Assembly (NCBI GenBank): GCA_025529335.1
Contig: JAMYHX010000535.1
Coordinates: forward strand, 1 to 27,900
Length of the DNA: 27,900 nt
Source of the DNA: Rhizopus sp. PT2906
Taxonomy: Eukaryota; Mucoromycota; Mucoromycetes; Mucorales; Rhizopodaceae
Direction: 5' to 3'
The notes under the pieces were generated by a model. That model saw nothing but the letters and a program-made list of their open reading frames with translations, did not search any database and was not told the DNA's origin. Each line of letters begins with the position of its first letter. Position 1 is the stretch's first letter. Shown here piece by piece: positions 8,694-18,125 of this stretch. The translations under genes and the position numbers were made by a program.

Positions 8694-10955
8694 ATCATTC
8701 GTTAGTCGAGTTGGACATTTTGTCAGTGACAGACGAAGAAAAGGCATTGACGCTGGAAGCAGCCAATATTATCAATGAGCAATTCGTCACACCTGAATTT
8801 GTCACGCTCTGTGCTGAAACGTTGATCGGACGATACATGTTGTTGACACCCGACGATTTTGCCAAATGGGAAGAGGATCCTGAAGGATGGGCGAATGCAG
8901 CAGATTCTGAAAACTGGGAATTTGAGATTAGGCCCTGTGCAGAGATCACGTTCATGAGTTTACTGTCAAAACACAGAGATCAGCTCGCTCCCATCATGAT
9001 CAATTTGGTGGATCGCGTGTGTGGTAGGGGGAGAAAAAGATTAGCAAAGAAACTGGACTAACATTGAAAAGATGTACATGATCGACAAAGCCTTCTCTTC
9101 AAGGACGCAGTCTACACCGCTATCGGACTGGGCGTCAATCCGCTCTATGGTCGATTTGATTTTGAATCATTTGTAGCAAAAAGGTTAAAGCCTGAGGCCA
9201 GCAACAAGGACCCACAGCTAAAAATTTTACGAAGACGTATAGCCTGGCTCCTAGGCAGATGGATCACGGAAAGTGTCAGTATAGAGTGTCGTCAGACGAT
9301 CTACCAGATCGTTTTGGACTTGATGGCCGAGAGTGAAGATTTAGTGGTCAGATTGACTGCTGTCCATGCGCTGAAGAACGCGGTGGAGGATTGGGATTTT
9401 GAGACGCAGATCATATTACCTTATTTGGGAATCGCTATTCATCTCTTGCTTAGTATGGTTAACCAGGTTGAAGAAGCAGATACATTGATGAAGTTGATAT
9501 CGTATCTGTCTGCTATTATGGATAGGACAGGACATGAAGTAAAGTATATATACATATATATATAAATAGGAGGGATACTGACAAAAACAAAAATAGGTTA
9601 TACCATATGCAGATCAAATCATTCAATTACTTACACCTCTGTGGGGCCCTGGTACTGAACCTTTGCTTCAGTCCTCACTGGTTGTTGTATTTACCAAATT
9701 GACAAGTGTAAGTGAGTATGGCATTCTTACAGGCAAATCCAACACATTTTATATAGATACTTGGTGAGCAATCCATGCAGATACATCATATTTTGATACC
9801 CATGATAAGATACTGCATTGATCGTAATAACGTAAGGAATTTTTGCCACACATATAAATGCAGTTTTATTTATATTCAATTAGGAAGCACATATTTATCT
9901 CTTGGAAGATTCGCTTGACCTTTGGTGGACCATGCTCCAGTGCACACTCCAATCCAGCCCTGAGATCATGTCGCTCTTACCGTCCTGCCTCGAACTATTG
10001 GATTATGATACAGAGAATCTTCGAAAGGTGCTAAAGATCATTGATAGCTACATCATGCTGGATGCGTCATCGACGCTGATACCCGAACACAGCCTGACTT
10101 TATTTAGCAAACTAGCAGACAAGGTAGGCACATCGAGAGAACAAGCTGCTGCCTATATCGCACACACGATCGACCTAGCGTTCCAATCAGTGCCTTTGAA
10201 ATTTTATGCAAACTCGCTTTTACAGTCTGGACTGATGGATAACATCATTCAGATGCTACTTCAAGGCGAGATGTATGGGTATGCATTAATGAATTATATG
10301 AATTTATTGGCACGTTTGTCAATATATGATACATCCTTTGTCATTCAACTGATCGAAATGATGGCTGATAAACATCAACAAAAAGAAGACTATGTGAATC
10401 ATGTGTTGGACACTTGGCTTGATAAGGTATTTGTATATAATGAAAAATGGTCATACTAACTAGTCTCTATAGTTTGATAATATCAGCCAAACAAGAGCAA
10501 GGAAATTAGCATGCATTGGACTTACAAATTTATTAATGACTGGGTATCCACTGATGATCAATAAATTACCCAATCTGATGGCTATCTGGAGTGACGTGGG
10601 ACCAGAGATAAAAGAGATTGAAGGAGACGAGTAAGGACATGGATATTTGCTATTTTAGGGTCTTTTTTTTTAATATATTATAAAGGGTTTTGTATAGTGA
10701 AGTAGATATGGAAGGAGACATTTATGAAGTAGAAGATAGTCCTGAAAAGAACAGAAAGAACGAGGTAATATATATTGGGAGAATGAAATGGTGATGCTGA
10801 TATATCAAGTATAGATCTTTCGACAGGATCCAGTGTATACAATAGATTTAATACAACTCATAAGAAAGGCTGTTCAACATCCTTCGATCAATGCTCTCTT
10901 GAATCAAGTAGATCAAACAGTATTGAATCAAATCTACGACTTGCTTAGTCCATAA
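7321..10955 (+). CDS. Importin-11 / Kap120-type nuclear transport receptor
   Basis: This is a 15-exon gene encoding 946 residues (family usual length about 950-1030). Exons: 7321-7452, 7510-7610, 7661-7733, 7791-7852, 7913-8216, 8267-8315, 8377-8628, 8706-9023, 9072-9538, 9597-9707, 9757-9831, 9884-10426, 10473-10630, 10698-10764 and 10827-10955. All have GT-AG ends and phases that join without a stop. The N-terminus (MKQAEDMLKQWENAPRFFATL, then IRVLSGIYLKNGIDRFW) is the importin-beta N-terminal Ran-binding region. VIIARIARIDYPHQWPDLL is the hallmark of karyopherins, and the rest is HEAT-repeat helices ending in an acidic stretch and a C-terminal helix. The product should carry cargo into the nucleus in a Ran-GTP-dependent way; Kap120 also acts in 60S ribosome export. 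The choice of importin-11 over other karyopherins rests on remembered overall similarity. Several introns have A runs just before the 3' AG. Confidence 0.88.
8645..8690. repeat. 46-base A homopolymer inside importin intron 7
   Basis: An uninterrupted run of 46 A fills most of the 77-base intron 8629-8705. It could be a genuine expanded mononucleotide repeat or have an inaccurate length from sequencing. Confidence 0.9.
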
Positions 10956-11249
10956 CAATATGACTAAATGTAAGGTACAGAAATAAAAAAAAAGAGAGAG
11001 AGAGATACATTCCATTTTTTTGTTCCCCTTTGTTTTTGTTTTTTTTTTTTTTTTTCTTCTTGCCTTTGTTCTTTGTTTGATAGACTGACAACATAAAATT
11101 AAAATACAGCAATAACCACACTTTATCTCTTTCTTTTTGAAACTTTATTCTACCTCAAGGAGCATGGAAAGATCTGTTCCTGAACAGGTTTAGCTTGTCA
11201 CTGCACATTCAAAAGGTTTGTTGACAACATCATAAGTAGTGCTTGTAAC

Positions 11250-11896
11250 GTGAACTCTCTCCTGGATTTTCTCCTGCGCGTAGTATACACCAATCTAAAA
11301 CTAACACTTGATATACGATTCATTGTTGAACTCGATAAAAATAAGTTGGATGCCACCGGTGGTGAATTTTCTAAAAGAAAGGCGACAAACAAGAAAAAGC
11401 ATGATTCGGATAAACAGTTCCAAGTGTCATCTTCATTACCTTCTCTCAACCTTACCTTCCTTTGCATAAAATCAAATCAGCTTACATACCAACAATTCAA
11501 GCTATGGGTCTAAATCGCCATATATACTCTTTATCACTTGTAGACATATACTTCATCACTTACCCCAAAACATTCAATGAAATAAAAGCTGGTGCTTTAA
11601 AAAAATCACTGATGCAATGTCGCTTATTATGATTAGCATCATCAATCGTATATTCCTGCTTAACATTACAACATTATATGCAGAATAGGACAGATACCAT
11701 TCATGATATTTATGACAATTTTTCAGGCAATGCAAATGATGAAATAACTACAATTGATAGAGAAAAAACAGCACGTAGAAAATTATTGGAGATGGAAGAA
11801 TGAGCTTCTCCTGTCATTTATACGGAGGACGAAGAAGAAGAGGAGGAGGAGGGTGAAGATGGCGATAGCACAGTAGAGCAAGCTAATACCGCTTAA
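11250..11896 (+). pseudogene. Decayed coding sequence, unrecognised, with acidic C-terminus
   Basis: A plus-strand frame from 11250 (NSLLDFLLRVVYTNLKL, later VELDKNKLDATGGEFSK) runs to 11513. From 11546 a second frame continues to the TAA at 11894-11896: YFITYPKTFNEIKAGAL, then a TGA at 11630, ASSIVYSCLTLQHY and DTIHDIYDNF. It then passes a TGA at 11801 into an acidic run of Glu/Asp. A possible 36-base GT-AG gap (about 11510-11545) separates the frames. The pieces read like one protein with two TGA stops. The style resembles multicopy element-encoded or orphan proteins of Mucorales, but I cannot name a family. 10956-11249 holds only the importin 3' flank and a T run at 11039-11055. 11897-12266 holds nothing I can identify. 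Confidence 0.4.
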
Positions 11897-12266
11897 ATAT
11901 GAATTGTTTATATTAAAAAATTTGGGAAGCTTATATTATTTTTCTAGCCAATTTGATTTAAAAAAAAAAGACAAACTTCCTGTGCATAAATAGACAAATA
12001 CTTTGGGGACCTTTATTTTTTTAATAATAAAATCCAATCATATTGAAGCAAACAGGGCTCATGGAGAATAAACAGCCAATTCCTTCCTAGAATAGACCTG
12101 ATGACCATTAGTACTACTAGGTGCCCCCCTATATAATAAACCATTATTGAAAAATAATAAAAAACGCCTTTTGAACTCGAAAATTATCTGCCCTTTTGTT
12201 CAAGCTGATTGAGTGCTTAAATTTTAATCTTGTAGTAAAACAGAAATTTAAAGTCACAAAGGTACA

Positions 12267-13130
12267 ATGATTACATCCATTTTTGATCCAATTGTGATAA
12301 ATACAAGTATCTATTCAACAATCACGCTCATTGGATGGTTTACATTTTGGTACAAATCAAAACTAGCAAGGACAGAAAGAGAGATTGCCTACGTGTGCAC
12401 ACTATTGAGCAGCTTCATCACGAGTGTGAGTTCGATCCCACTAGTGTACATTCTATTCCGATCAAACCTGACACGTGTACTCGACTATCGCACTTGGACA
12501 GTTCAGATCACTGTCTTTTTTATGACCTTTTTGGTGATAGACCTGATGATTGGAAGCCTATTCTATCCGAAAAAGATTGGCCTCTTGACCGGCTGGATTC
12601 ACCATATAGTCTATATTGGTGTGTTGACATGGGCCATCAGTCAAGGGTACTGCTCGATCTTTGTCATGATGTGTCTCTTGGAGGTGCCTACCTTTCTGCT
12701 TGCTCTTGGCTCTGTTCGAAACCAGTTTCGTCATGACTACCTGTTTGCGTTTACCTTTGTATTCACTCGTATTCTCTTTCACGCGTATACGATCCTATGT
12801 GCCTTTCAATTAAGGCCGTTTGGCCCTATCATGATTGCCCTGGCTGCTTTCTTTCCACTTCACTGTTTTTGGTTTTATGGTATGCATTAGACATATTTGT
12901 GACTGTATATATTCAATGCTGTGATAGGTTTTATCAAGCAACAGCTTCGGTTATCAAAAACACCTTCTGTTCCTAGTAAAAAACGCTATTATCAATCCAT
13001 GGATGTAACAACATCTCGAATAGAAGAAAAACCTCAAGCGATGGATGTATTAAAAGAGCCCACTACTTGGCACACGTGTAAACACTTTTCGAGTCCTGCC
13101 TTTCACGCATCACCTGTATCCGTTCACTAA
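12267..13130 (+). CDS. TLC-domain (TRAM/LAG1/CLN8-like) multi-pass membrane protein
   Basis: Two exons (12267-12879, 12928-13130; intron GT-AG, phase 1) encode 271 residues. At least six hydrophobic segments cover residues 5-210. The TLC signature includes the IHH pair at 111-113 after a loop with TGW, and the family-typical end FWFYGFIKQ that the splice recreates; without splicing the frame stops two codons later. A polar cytosolic tail of about 60 residues follows. TLC proteins of this size (TLCD/FAM57 type) sit in ER or plasma membrane and act in lipid homeostasis. Ceramide synthase itself is longer and has a stronger Lag1 motif, so I do not call this Lag1. The gene converges on the TMEM33-like gene with 26 bp between stops. 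Confidence 0.8.
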
Positions 13131-13156
13131 TACTATCTTTATTTAAATAATAAATC
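13131..13156. terminator. Shared 3' end between convergent TLC and TMEM33-like genes
   Basis: Only 26 bases lie between the two stop codons, and they include AATAAA at 13149-13154 for the plus gene. The two mRNAs almost certainly overlap at their 3' ends. Confidence 0.5.
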
Positions 13157-14074
13157 CTATAATTTCTTCTTTTCAATCGGGTCACTCATCCAAGCTTCTT
13201 TCACTTTTGCGTATGTCTTGACGACGGTGGGTGGAACCTTGGGATGCGTTGTCAACAAACGATCGACGTGACCAAAGATACCGTCGATATAATTTCGGGT
13301 GTAGGTCGACATAAAATATCGCATGCGTAAGAAATGAGCATAGAGGAGTAAACAGGTGAGAGAGGTACGGAGTCTAAAGAACAAAAGGTTACACGGGGGC
13401 ATGCATCAGTCAGTAACTTACACAAAGAATCCGAGCAGGAGGAGACCCATGATGCCGCATACTTCATATCGTGATGTCAAATCCATGGCTTGTTCGTAAT
13501 ATTTCGTTCGGAACTTATTGATTCTTGTCTGGAGCTGAGTTTGTTCCGGAAAGAGTGTCGGTATCAGTTCAGTCTCGGCATATTCGAGAATATGGAAAGA
13601 AGAGTAGATGATAAATGGTGGCAGTGTGGCTATTAAACCGTTAAAACACACACATCATGTGGGCATGCTGCATTCTTACCAAGTCTTTTCTTGGTGAATA
13701 AGAAATAGACAGAGATGATAAAGTATTGTGTGTTTTCGTCAAGTAACATGCGCTTGATCGGTAATCCTTGTTGAAGTGGCTATATCGAGTCATATGGTTT
13801 TAGTTTTATTCTTTTCGCGTAAATATCTGTTATTTTACCTTGTATGAATTGTACAAGACGATGCTATATGTTAATATCACAGAGATGTAGGCAAATCGAT
13901 AAAATATGGAGAATGGATAGAGTAGAATGGAAATAAGACATGATAGGATAATAAGTCCATGACCCACAAACCAAGCAAAGTGGAGAGTCTTTTTTTTAAA
14001 AAAAAGGTAAATAACAATCATTGCTTTATTCTTGCTTATATAAAAACCTTGAACTGTTCTGTTGGTAAAGTCAT
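13157..14074 (-). CDS. TMEM33 / Pom33 family nuclear envelope-ER membrane protein
   Basis: Five exons on the minus strand (14074-14048, 13988-13839, 13779-13680, 13629-13422, 13373-13157) encode 233 residues with all phases consistent. The start MTLPTEQFK sits in a 27-base first exon; a longer Met frame entering at 14021 would read intron. The pattern is that of the family. First come an FAWFVGHGLIIL helix and a second helix FYRFAYISVILTY. Then come a LPIKRMLLDENTQYF loop and a third helix, and finally RTSLTCLLLYAHFLRMRYF ending in a basic amphipathic C-terminus with YTRNYIDGIFGHVDRLL. Yeast Pom33 and Per33 bind nuclear pore edges, and human TMEM33 shapes ER tubules. The intron before exon 2 ends in an A run instead of pyrimidines. 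A pyrimidine tract ending CAG just before the ATG suggests a 5'-UTR intron. Confidence 0.82.
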
Positions 14075-14497
14075 TGCTGAAAAGAAGAAGAAAAAAGAAA
14101 GAAAGGGAGTGTCAAATATGCTTTCTTGTTTTACCTGTGCCGTTTTTCCCTTATTTGAACGGAGTATTAATGTTTTACATTTAATGCATTGCTTGTAAAG
14201 GCAAACAAGCATATAGAAAAAGGAAATGACTCCATTTATGCCCTGTCTGAACAGGTTTCTATTCTAAATTGGTGACGATTAGAACAAGTTGGCCACTAAG
14301 CTGTTGTTTAGACTATGAAACTAGACACACACACAAGCCAAGAGTTTTGTGGATGATAATGGGAGATGAGCAGCCTGTAAAACAGCAGTCACTTCCTCAA
14401 TGGATGCACACCCACACACGACATCATCAGCCAAACTTGGTTAAAGTAAGCACATCTTTTTTTTTGCTTCTTTTTTTTATATATTTATTTGCACATA

Positions 14498-15441
14498 ATG
14501 GACAGTGCACTTTTGTCCCAAATTCAAAAAGGCAAAAAGCTTAAAAAGGCAGTGACAAATGATAGATCAGCTCCTGCAATCGCTCGTAAGTGTGTAATGT
14601 TACAACAACAAAAACAAAAAGACAAACCAGTCTCATAGCATCCAAACCAACTGCTCCTACTGGAGGAGGAGGAATGGCAAGGCCACCTATTCCTGGTATG
14701 GCATCTTTACCATCAACACCTGCATCAGCACCACCAACAGCCCCACCAACAGCACCCAGTGGTCCTCAATTAGGTGGACTCTTTGTTAATGGCATGCCTA
14801 CACTTCGAAAGACTAGAGGTGCTGCAGTTGAGACAGGCCGAGGCTCGTCGTCACCACCACCACCACCACCTGCTATCAATAGATCAGCCATTCACAATAC
14901 ATTGCCAAGAAACTTTAAAGCGCCTCCTATTCCTGGCCGAGCATTACCCACGCCTTCTTCCAATACAGTTTCATCACCACCACCGCCTCCTCCTCCTGCA
15001 CCGCCTTCAGTAGCGTCTGGTGTTTCGCCCAAGATCCAAGCTTCACTTGTTCCGTCAGTGACAACAGGACGTACACGATCAAACAGTTCACCACAGAGAC
15101 CGATTCCACCTCCGCCTCCGCCACGTACTTCAGCACCTTCGCCTCCTGCAAGTCCACAAGTCGTACGAAGCAGCTTAGCCGTACCGCCTGCTCTGCCACC
15201 AGGTAGACCTAGAGCCTCATCGACATCCAACTCACCTAATGTTCCACGATCACCACTTCCGCCACCTCCACCATCCATAGGCAAGCCGTCCGTTCGAGCC
15301 AATGTGCCACTGACTGAAGGCGGAGGTAAATTTACCTTTAGGCCGATCTCGAGTCTACCAAAGCCAAGAGCATGTTCGAAATCAAAGCATGTATATCCAA
15401 GTGGAGAAAGTAAAGGCAATGGTAAAAACTTAATGACATAA
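14498..15441 (+). CDS. WIP / verprolin-like actin-WASP regulator
   Basis: Two exons (14498-14585, 14639-15441; GT-AG, phase 1) encode 296 residues. Residues 3-18 (SALLSQIQKGKKLKKA) with VTNDRSAP form the WH2 actin-binding motif with its LKK core. The middle is proline-rich with many PPPPPP blocks, the profilin and SH3 ligand type. The C-terminus GKFTFRPISSLPKPR and HVYPSGESKG matches the WASP EVH1-binding peptide of WIP (aromatic, HPISDLPPPE-like core, then YPS). The protein is expected at cortical actin patches, stabilising WASP and promoting Arp2/3-dependent actin assembly in endocytosis and hyphal growth. It is shorter than human WIP (about 500) and yeast Vrp1 (about 800). The first exon may have an additional upstream Pro-rich piece that I could not find, and a donor-like GTAAAA near the end leaves the last few residues uncertain. 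Confidence 0.78.
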
Positions 15442-15616
15442 GAAAATAACAAGATACTAATATAGTTTGAATAGCTTATCCATTAAACTATCAAAAAATT
15501 TATTGAGAAACAATAAAGATAATCTCCTGATTTTATTGTTTTATTATTTTTATTTTGACATTTAAAGGTGAGTCTCTTTTTTTTCTTTTTTCTTTCTTTC
15601 TTTCTTTTCAAAAACG

Positions 15617-16773
15617 ATGCCGCCAATCCGATTTGATGGTTCCTTCAAGCAAAGGTACAGAAACTCAGTACATCCTGATTACCGCCACCCTCTCTATCTT
15701 GGTCACTGGAAGAGATCCAGTCAAGATTTTGCAAAGGATGATATGGACGAGCCACACCTCAAACGAAAGCATGCGTTACTCGCCAAATATCCTGAAATAA
15801 GACAGCTTTATGGCTCAGACTTTAGTACATTTTATGCAGCAACGGTGATCAACCTGGTTCAACTCGGCCTTGCCTATTACTTTGGCCACTACAACTCAAG
15901 TCATTGGACGATGATCCTTGTTGCGTACTTTATTGGCGGCACAATGACCGGTATCGTGGGTGTGATTATTCATGAAGCCTGTCATAACCTGATTACGGGC
16001 GACAAGACGCTAGACCGCATCATGGGCCTCTACACCAACCTGGCGCTACCTGTGCCCATCTCACAGTCCTTCCGTCGGTACCATATTGAGCATCACACAT
16101 GGCAAGGCGTCGAAGGACGAGACCCGGACTTGCCACTGGAGTGGGAAAAGAAGTGGATCCGAGGCAGCGCATGGAAAAAGTGTGCATGGATCTTGATTTA
16201 CCCCGTCATGTATGTCGCTCGAGGCGCCATCTTGCAGCAGCGATGGGGACACACGCCAAAGCGATGGGAATGGATCAATCTGGCTGTCACCGTGCTGGCC
16301 AACGTGCTCGTTCAACGTATCGCTACCTGGCGAGGACTGCTTTACCTCTTTCTATCGTTGTGGTGTGGGTACTCGCTGCATCCGGGAGCTGCCCATTTCA
16401 TACAGGAACATTATGCGTTTGATGATGGGCAAGAGACGTATTCGTACTACGGTGTGTTGAATATACCCTTTATGAACATTGGATATCATAACGAGCATCA
16501 TGATTTTCAAATGGTAAAAAGATACACAAGCAAAAAAGGTACTGAATAGGTGTTTGTTAGGTTCCTTGGTCACGTCTGCCCTATGTGCGCGCTTTGGCTA
16601 CAGAATATTATGATGCATTGGCCTATCATACCTCTTGGCTTCTGGTTCATTGGAAATTTATTTTTGATCCAGCTATGGGGCCACAGTCAAGAGTGGTGCG
16701 TGATTATGATACATTCAAGTCGGGTCGATCTTTGTTAAAGAGGATTCATCAATTGAACCGAAAGAATGATTGA
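15617..16773 (+). CDS. Sphingolipid delta-4 desaturase (DEGS/DES1 family)
   Basis: Two exons (15617-16513, 16561-16773) encode 369 residues; the spliced join reads HDFQMVPWSRLP. The N-terminal lipid-desaturase segment (FYLGH-like PLYLGHWKRSSQDF, then LAKYPEIRQLYG) is specific to delta-4 sphingolipid desaturases. Three histidine boxes for the di-iron centre are HEACH (119-123), HIEHH (156-160) and HNEHH (291-295). Hydrophobic segments lie between them. The enzyme inserts the 4,5-trans double bond into dihydroceramide in the ER membrane, using cytochrome b5 and oxygen, on the way to fungal glucosylceramide. The intron has two possible acceptors 11 bases apart (ATAG and TTAG); only the second keeps phase. 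The start ATG at 15617 directly precedes the conserved N-terminal domain. Confidence 0.92.
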
Positions 16774-16959
16774 ATTAGAACGAATGTTGTCGGCTTGGCT
16801 GCTCTCTCTTTTTTGTCTTTTAGATGTATGAATAAAAAGTAGTTTTATAGCTTGGAGAATTAGAAAATAGAAGGAGCGTTTTATTAACAGAGTGAAAAAG
16901 AAATTGAAGAATAAATGGTGTCGACCAATTACATTTATTGACTATAGATGAATCAATGG
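16774..16959. other. Convergent 3' flanks
   Basis: This short spacer lies between the desaturase stop and the proposed stop of the minus-strand gene. It contains AATAAA-like sequence and no coding signal. Confidence 0.4.
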
Positions 16960-18125
16960 TTATTCTTTGAGTGTGTCCAGTGCAAACAGTAAATGCCTAT
17001 GGGACAGTGGTTGTGAGTAAGAGTAGTCAGGTATAATTCATCTTACTGGTATACGACAGAGTACCAAAAATCGCGTTACTTTACCTGAGGCAGGCAGAGG
17101 GTTCCTTGTAGATAGAAACATGACCATTTTGGGTCTTGTGTCTCTTGATTGGCCTAGAGGAAGAGAGGTTCATGCTTGTATCTTTTGCGTCTTCTTCATA
17201 TCTTCGCTTCTGAGGACAAGGAGCGACCGCGCTAGAAGAAGAAGCACGAAAAGAGAGAAACAGGCAATCAGACAGAGAACGAGACTGACAAACAGGTAAA
17301 GAGACAGCCAGGAAGTAAGAGAGAGAAAGGGAGAAGCAGGCAAGCAGAGACAGAGAGAGCCATCTTCAAAAATTATCTGCTTGTAGATAGAAACATGGCC
17401 ACTTTGGGCCTTGCATCTCTTAATAGGTCTAGACGAAGAGTGGACCATGTTTCTATCATCTACGTCTTCTTCATGTCTTCGCTTCTGGGGGCAATGAACT
17501 ACCACGCCAGAAGAAGGAACAGGAAGACACGAAGGACGGATCTTTGTGGCACTATGCACACAAGAAGGAGCGGATTGGTGACCACAGAAGGGACCAAAGG
17601 AGTGGAGAGGGAGCACAAAGGAACGAACGCGCCAGGAGAAAAAGTGATGCCAGGATCTTTCCGGCACGAGGAAAAAGAAAGGACCAAGAGATCATTCACA
17701 GACCGTTTTCCAAAACGGCTTCTACCAAACTGTGATGGTCTTCGGAGAGCAGCACGAAGGGAATCATCTTGACGATTGCGCTGAAATACAAAACGACAAG
17801 GTAAGGAAGTGGAGGCACGACCAGAGGCGACTTTTTTGACCATAGAGACAGCGTCAGCACTGCTTGAGTTTGGACAATGTCGCTTGGTCGGCACAGGACT
17901 TGGATCTGCGATGGTAAGCTTATGCTTCTTTGGAAAAGCTTTCCATGACAAATCACCACGTAAAATGTGAACCTGCTCCTCAGCAAGCTTGTCAACTACC
18001 GTTTGAAGTTGATAGCCCAGGATTAAAGAACATGCTTGGTCTCGAAGGATCCTTTTTGCCTTTTCGCATGTAAGGTTAATAAGCTTTTCAAACGCTTGAT
18101 ATTGGAAGAATCTTGTTAAATACAT
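16960..18125 (-). CDS. Unrecognised basic, probably nuclear protein; exon map incomplete
   Basis: The minus strand is open for 208 codons from the ATG at 18125. The N-terminal part is helical (FEKLINLTCEKAKRILRDQA, then QLQTVVDKLAEEQVHILRG). A basic, Ser-rich part follows (PKKHKLTIADPSPVPTKRH). Downstream lie two copies of a module, KRRHEED...SSSRPIKRCK...GHVSIYK (about 17490-17381) and KRRYEED...SSSRPIKRHK...GHVSIYK (about 17215-17106). Each is preceded by a pyrimidine tract and CAG, like a 3' splice site. After the second, CTCAG/GTAAAG...CCATAG/GCATTT splices to a last exon ending LFALDTLKE at 16960. KR-rich clusters look like nuclear localisation signals. I could not fix the junctions between exon 1 and the first module. 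The family is unknown; synonymous differences between modules argue that it is coding. Confidence 0.45.
17106..17490 (-). repeat. Tandem duplication, unit about 275 bp, containing an NLS-like exon
   Basis: Two matching segments, 17106-17215 and 17381-17490, are offset by exactly 275 bases at both ends, so the duplicated unit is the segment plus its intron-like, pyrimidine-rich flank. Similarity extends more weakly into that flank. The unit translates on the minus strand as KRR-x-EED, SSSRPIKR and GHVSIYK. Confidence 0.7.

Noticed and set aside
8394..8705. ORF ending in a poly-lysine run as a separate protein
   Set aside because: The Lys run is the 46-A tract within intron 7 of the importin gene; the coding part is exon 7.
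12335..12736. 133-codon frame overlapping the TLC gene
   Set aside because: It overlaps a membrane protein with clear TLC features and a conserved splice; no domain character of its own.
14892..15452. 186-codon minus-strand Gly-rich open frame
   Set aside because: It is the antisense shadow of the polyproline region of the WIP-like gene (CCN codons read as GGN).
15617..16549. Desaturase ORF ending MVKRYTSKKGTE as the natural C-terminus
   Set aside because: The last residues are intron. Splicing 16513 to 16561 restores the conserved PWSRLPYVR...EYYDAL C-terminus.
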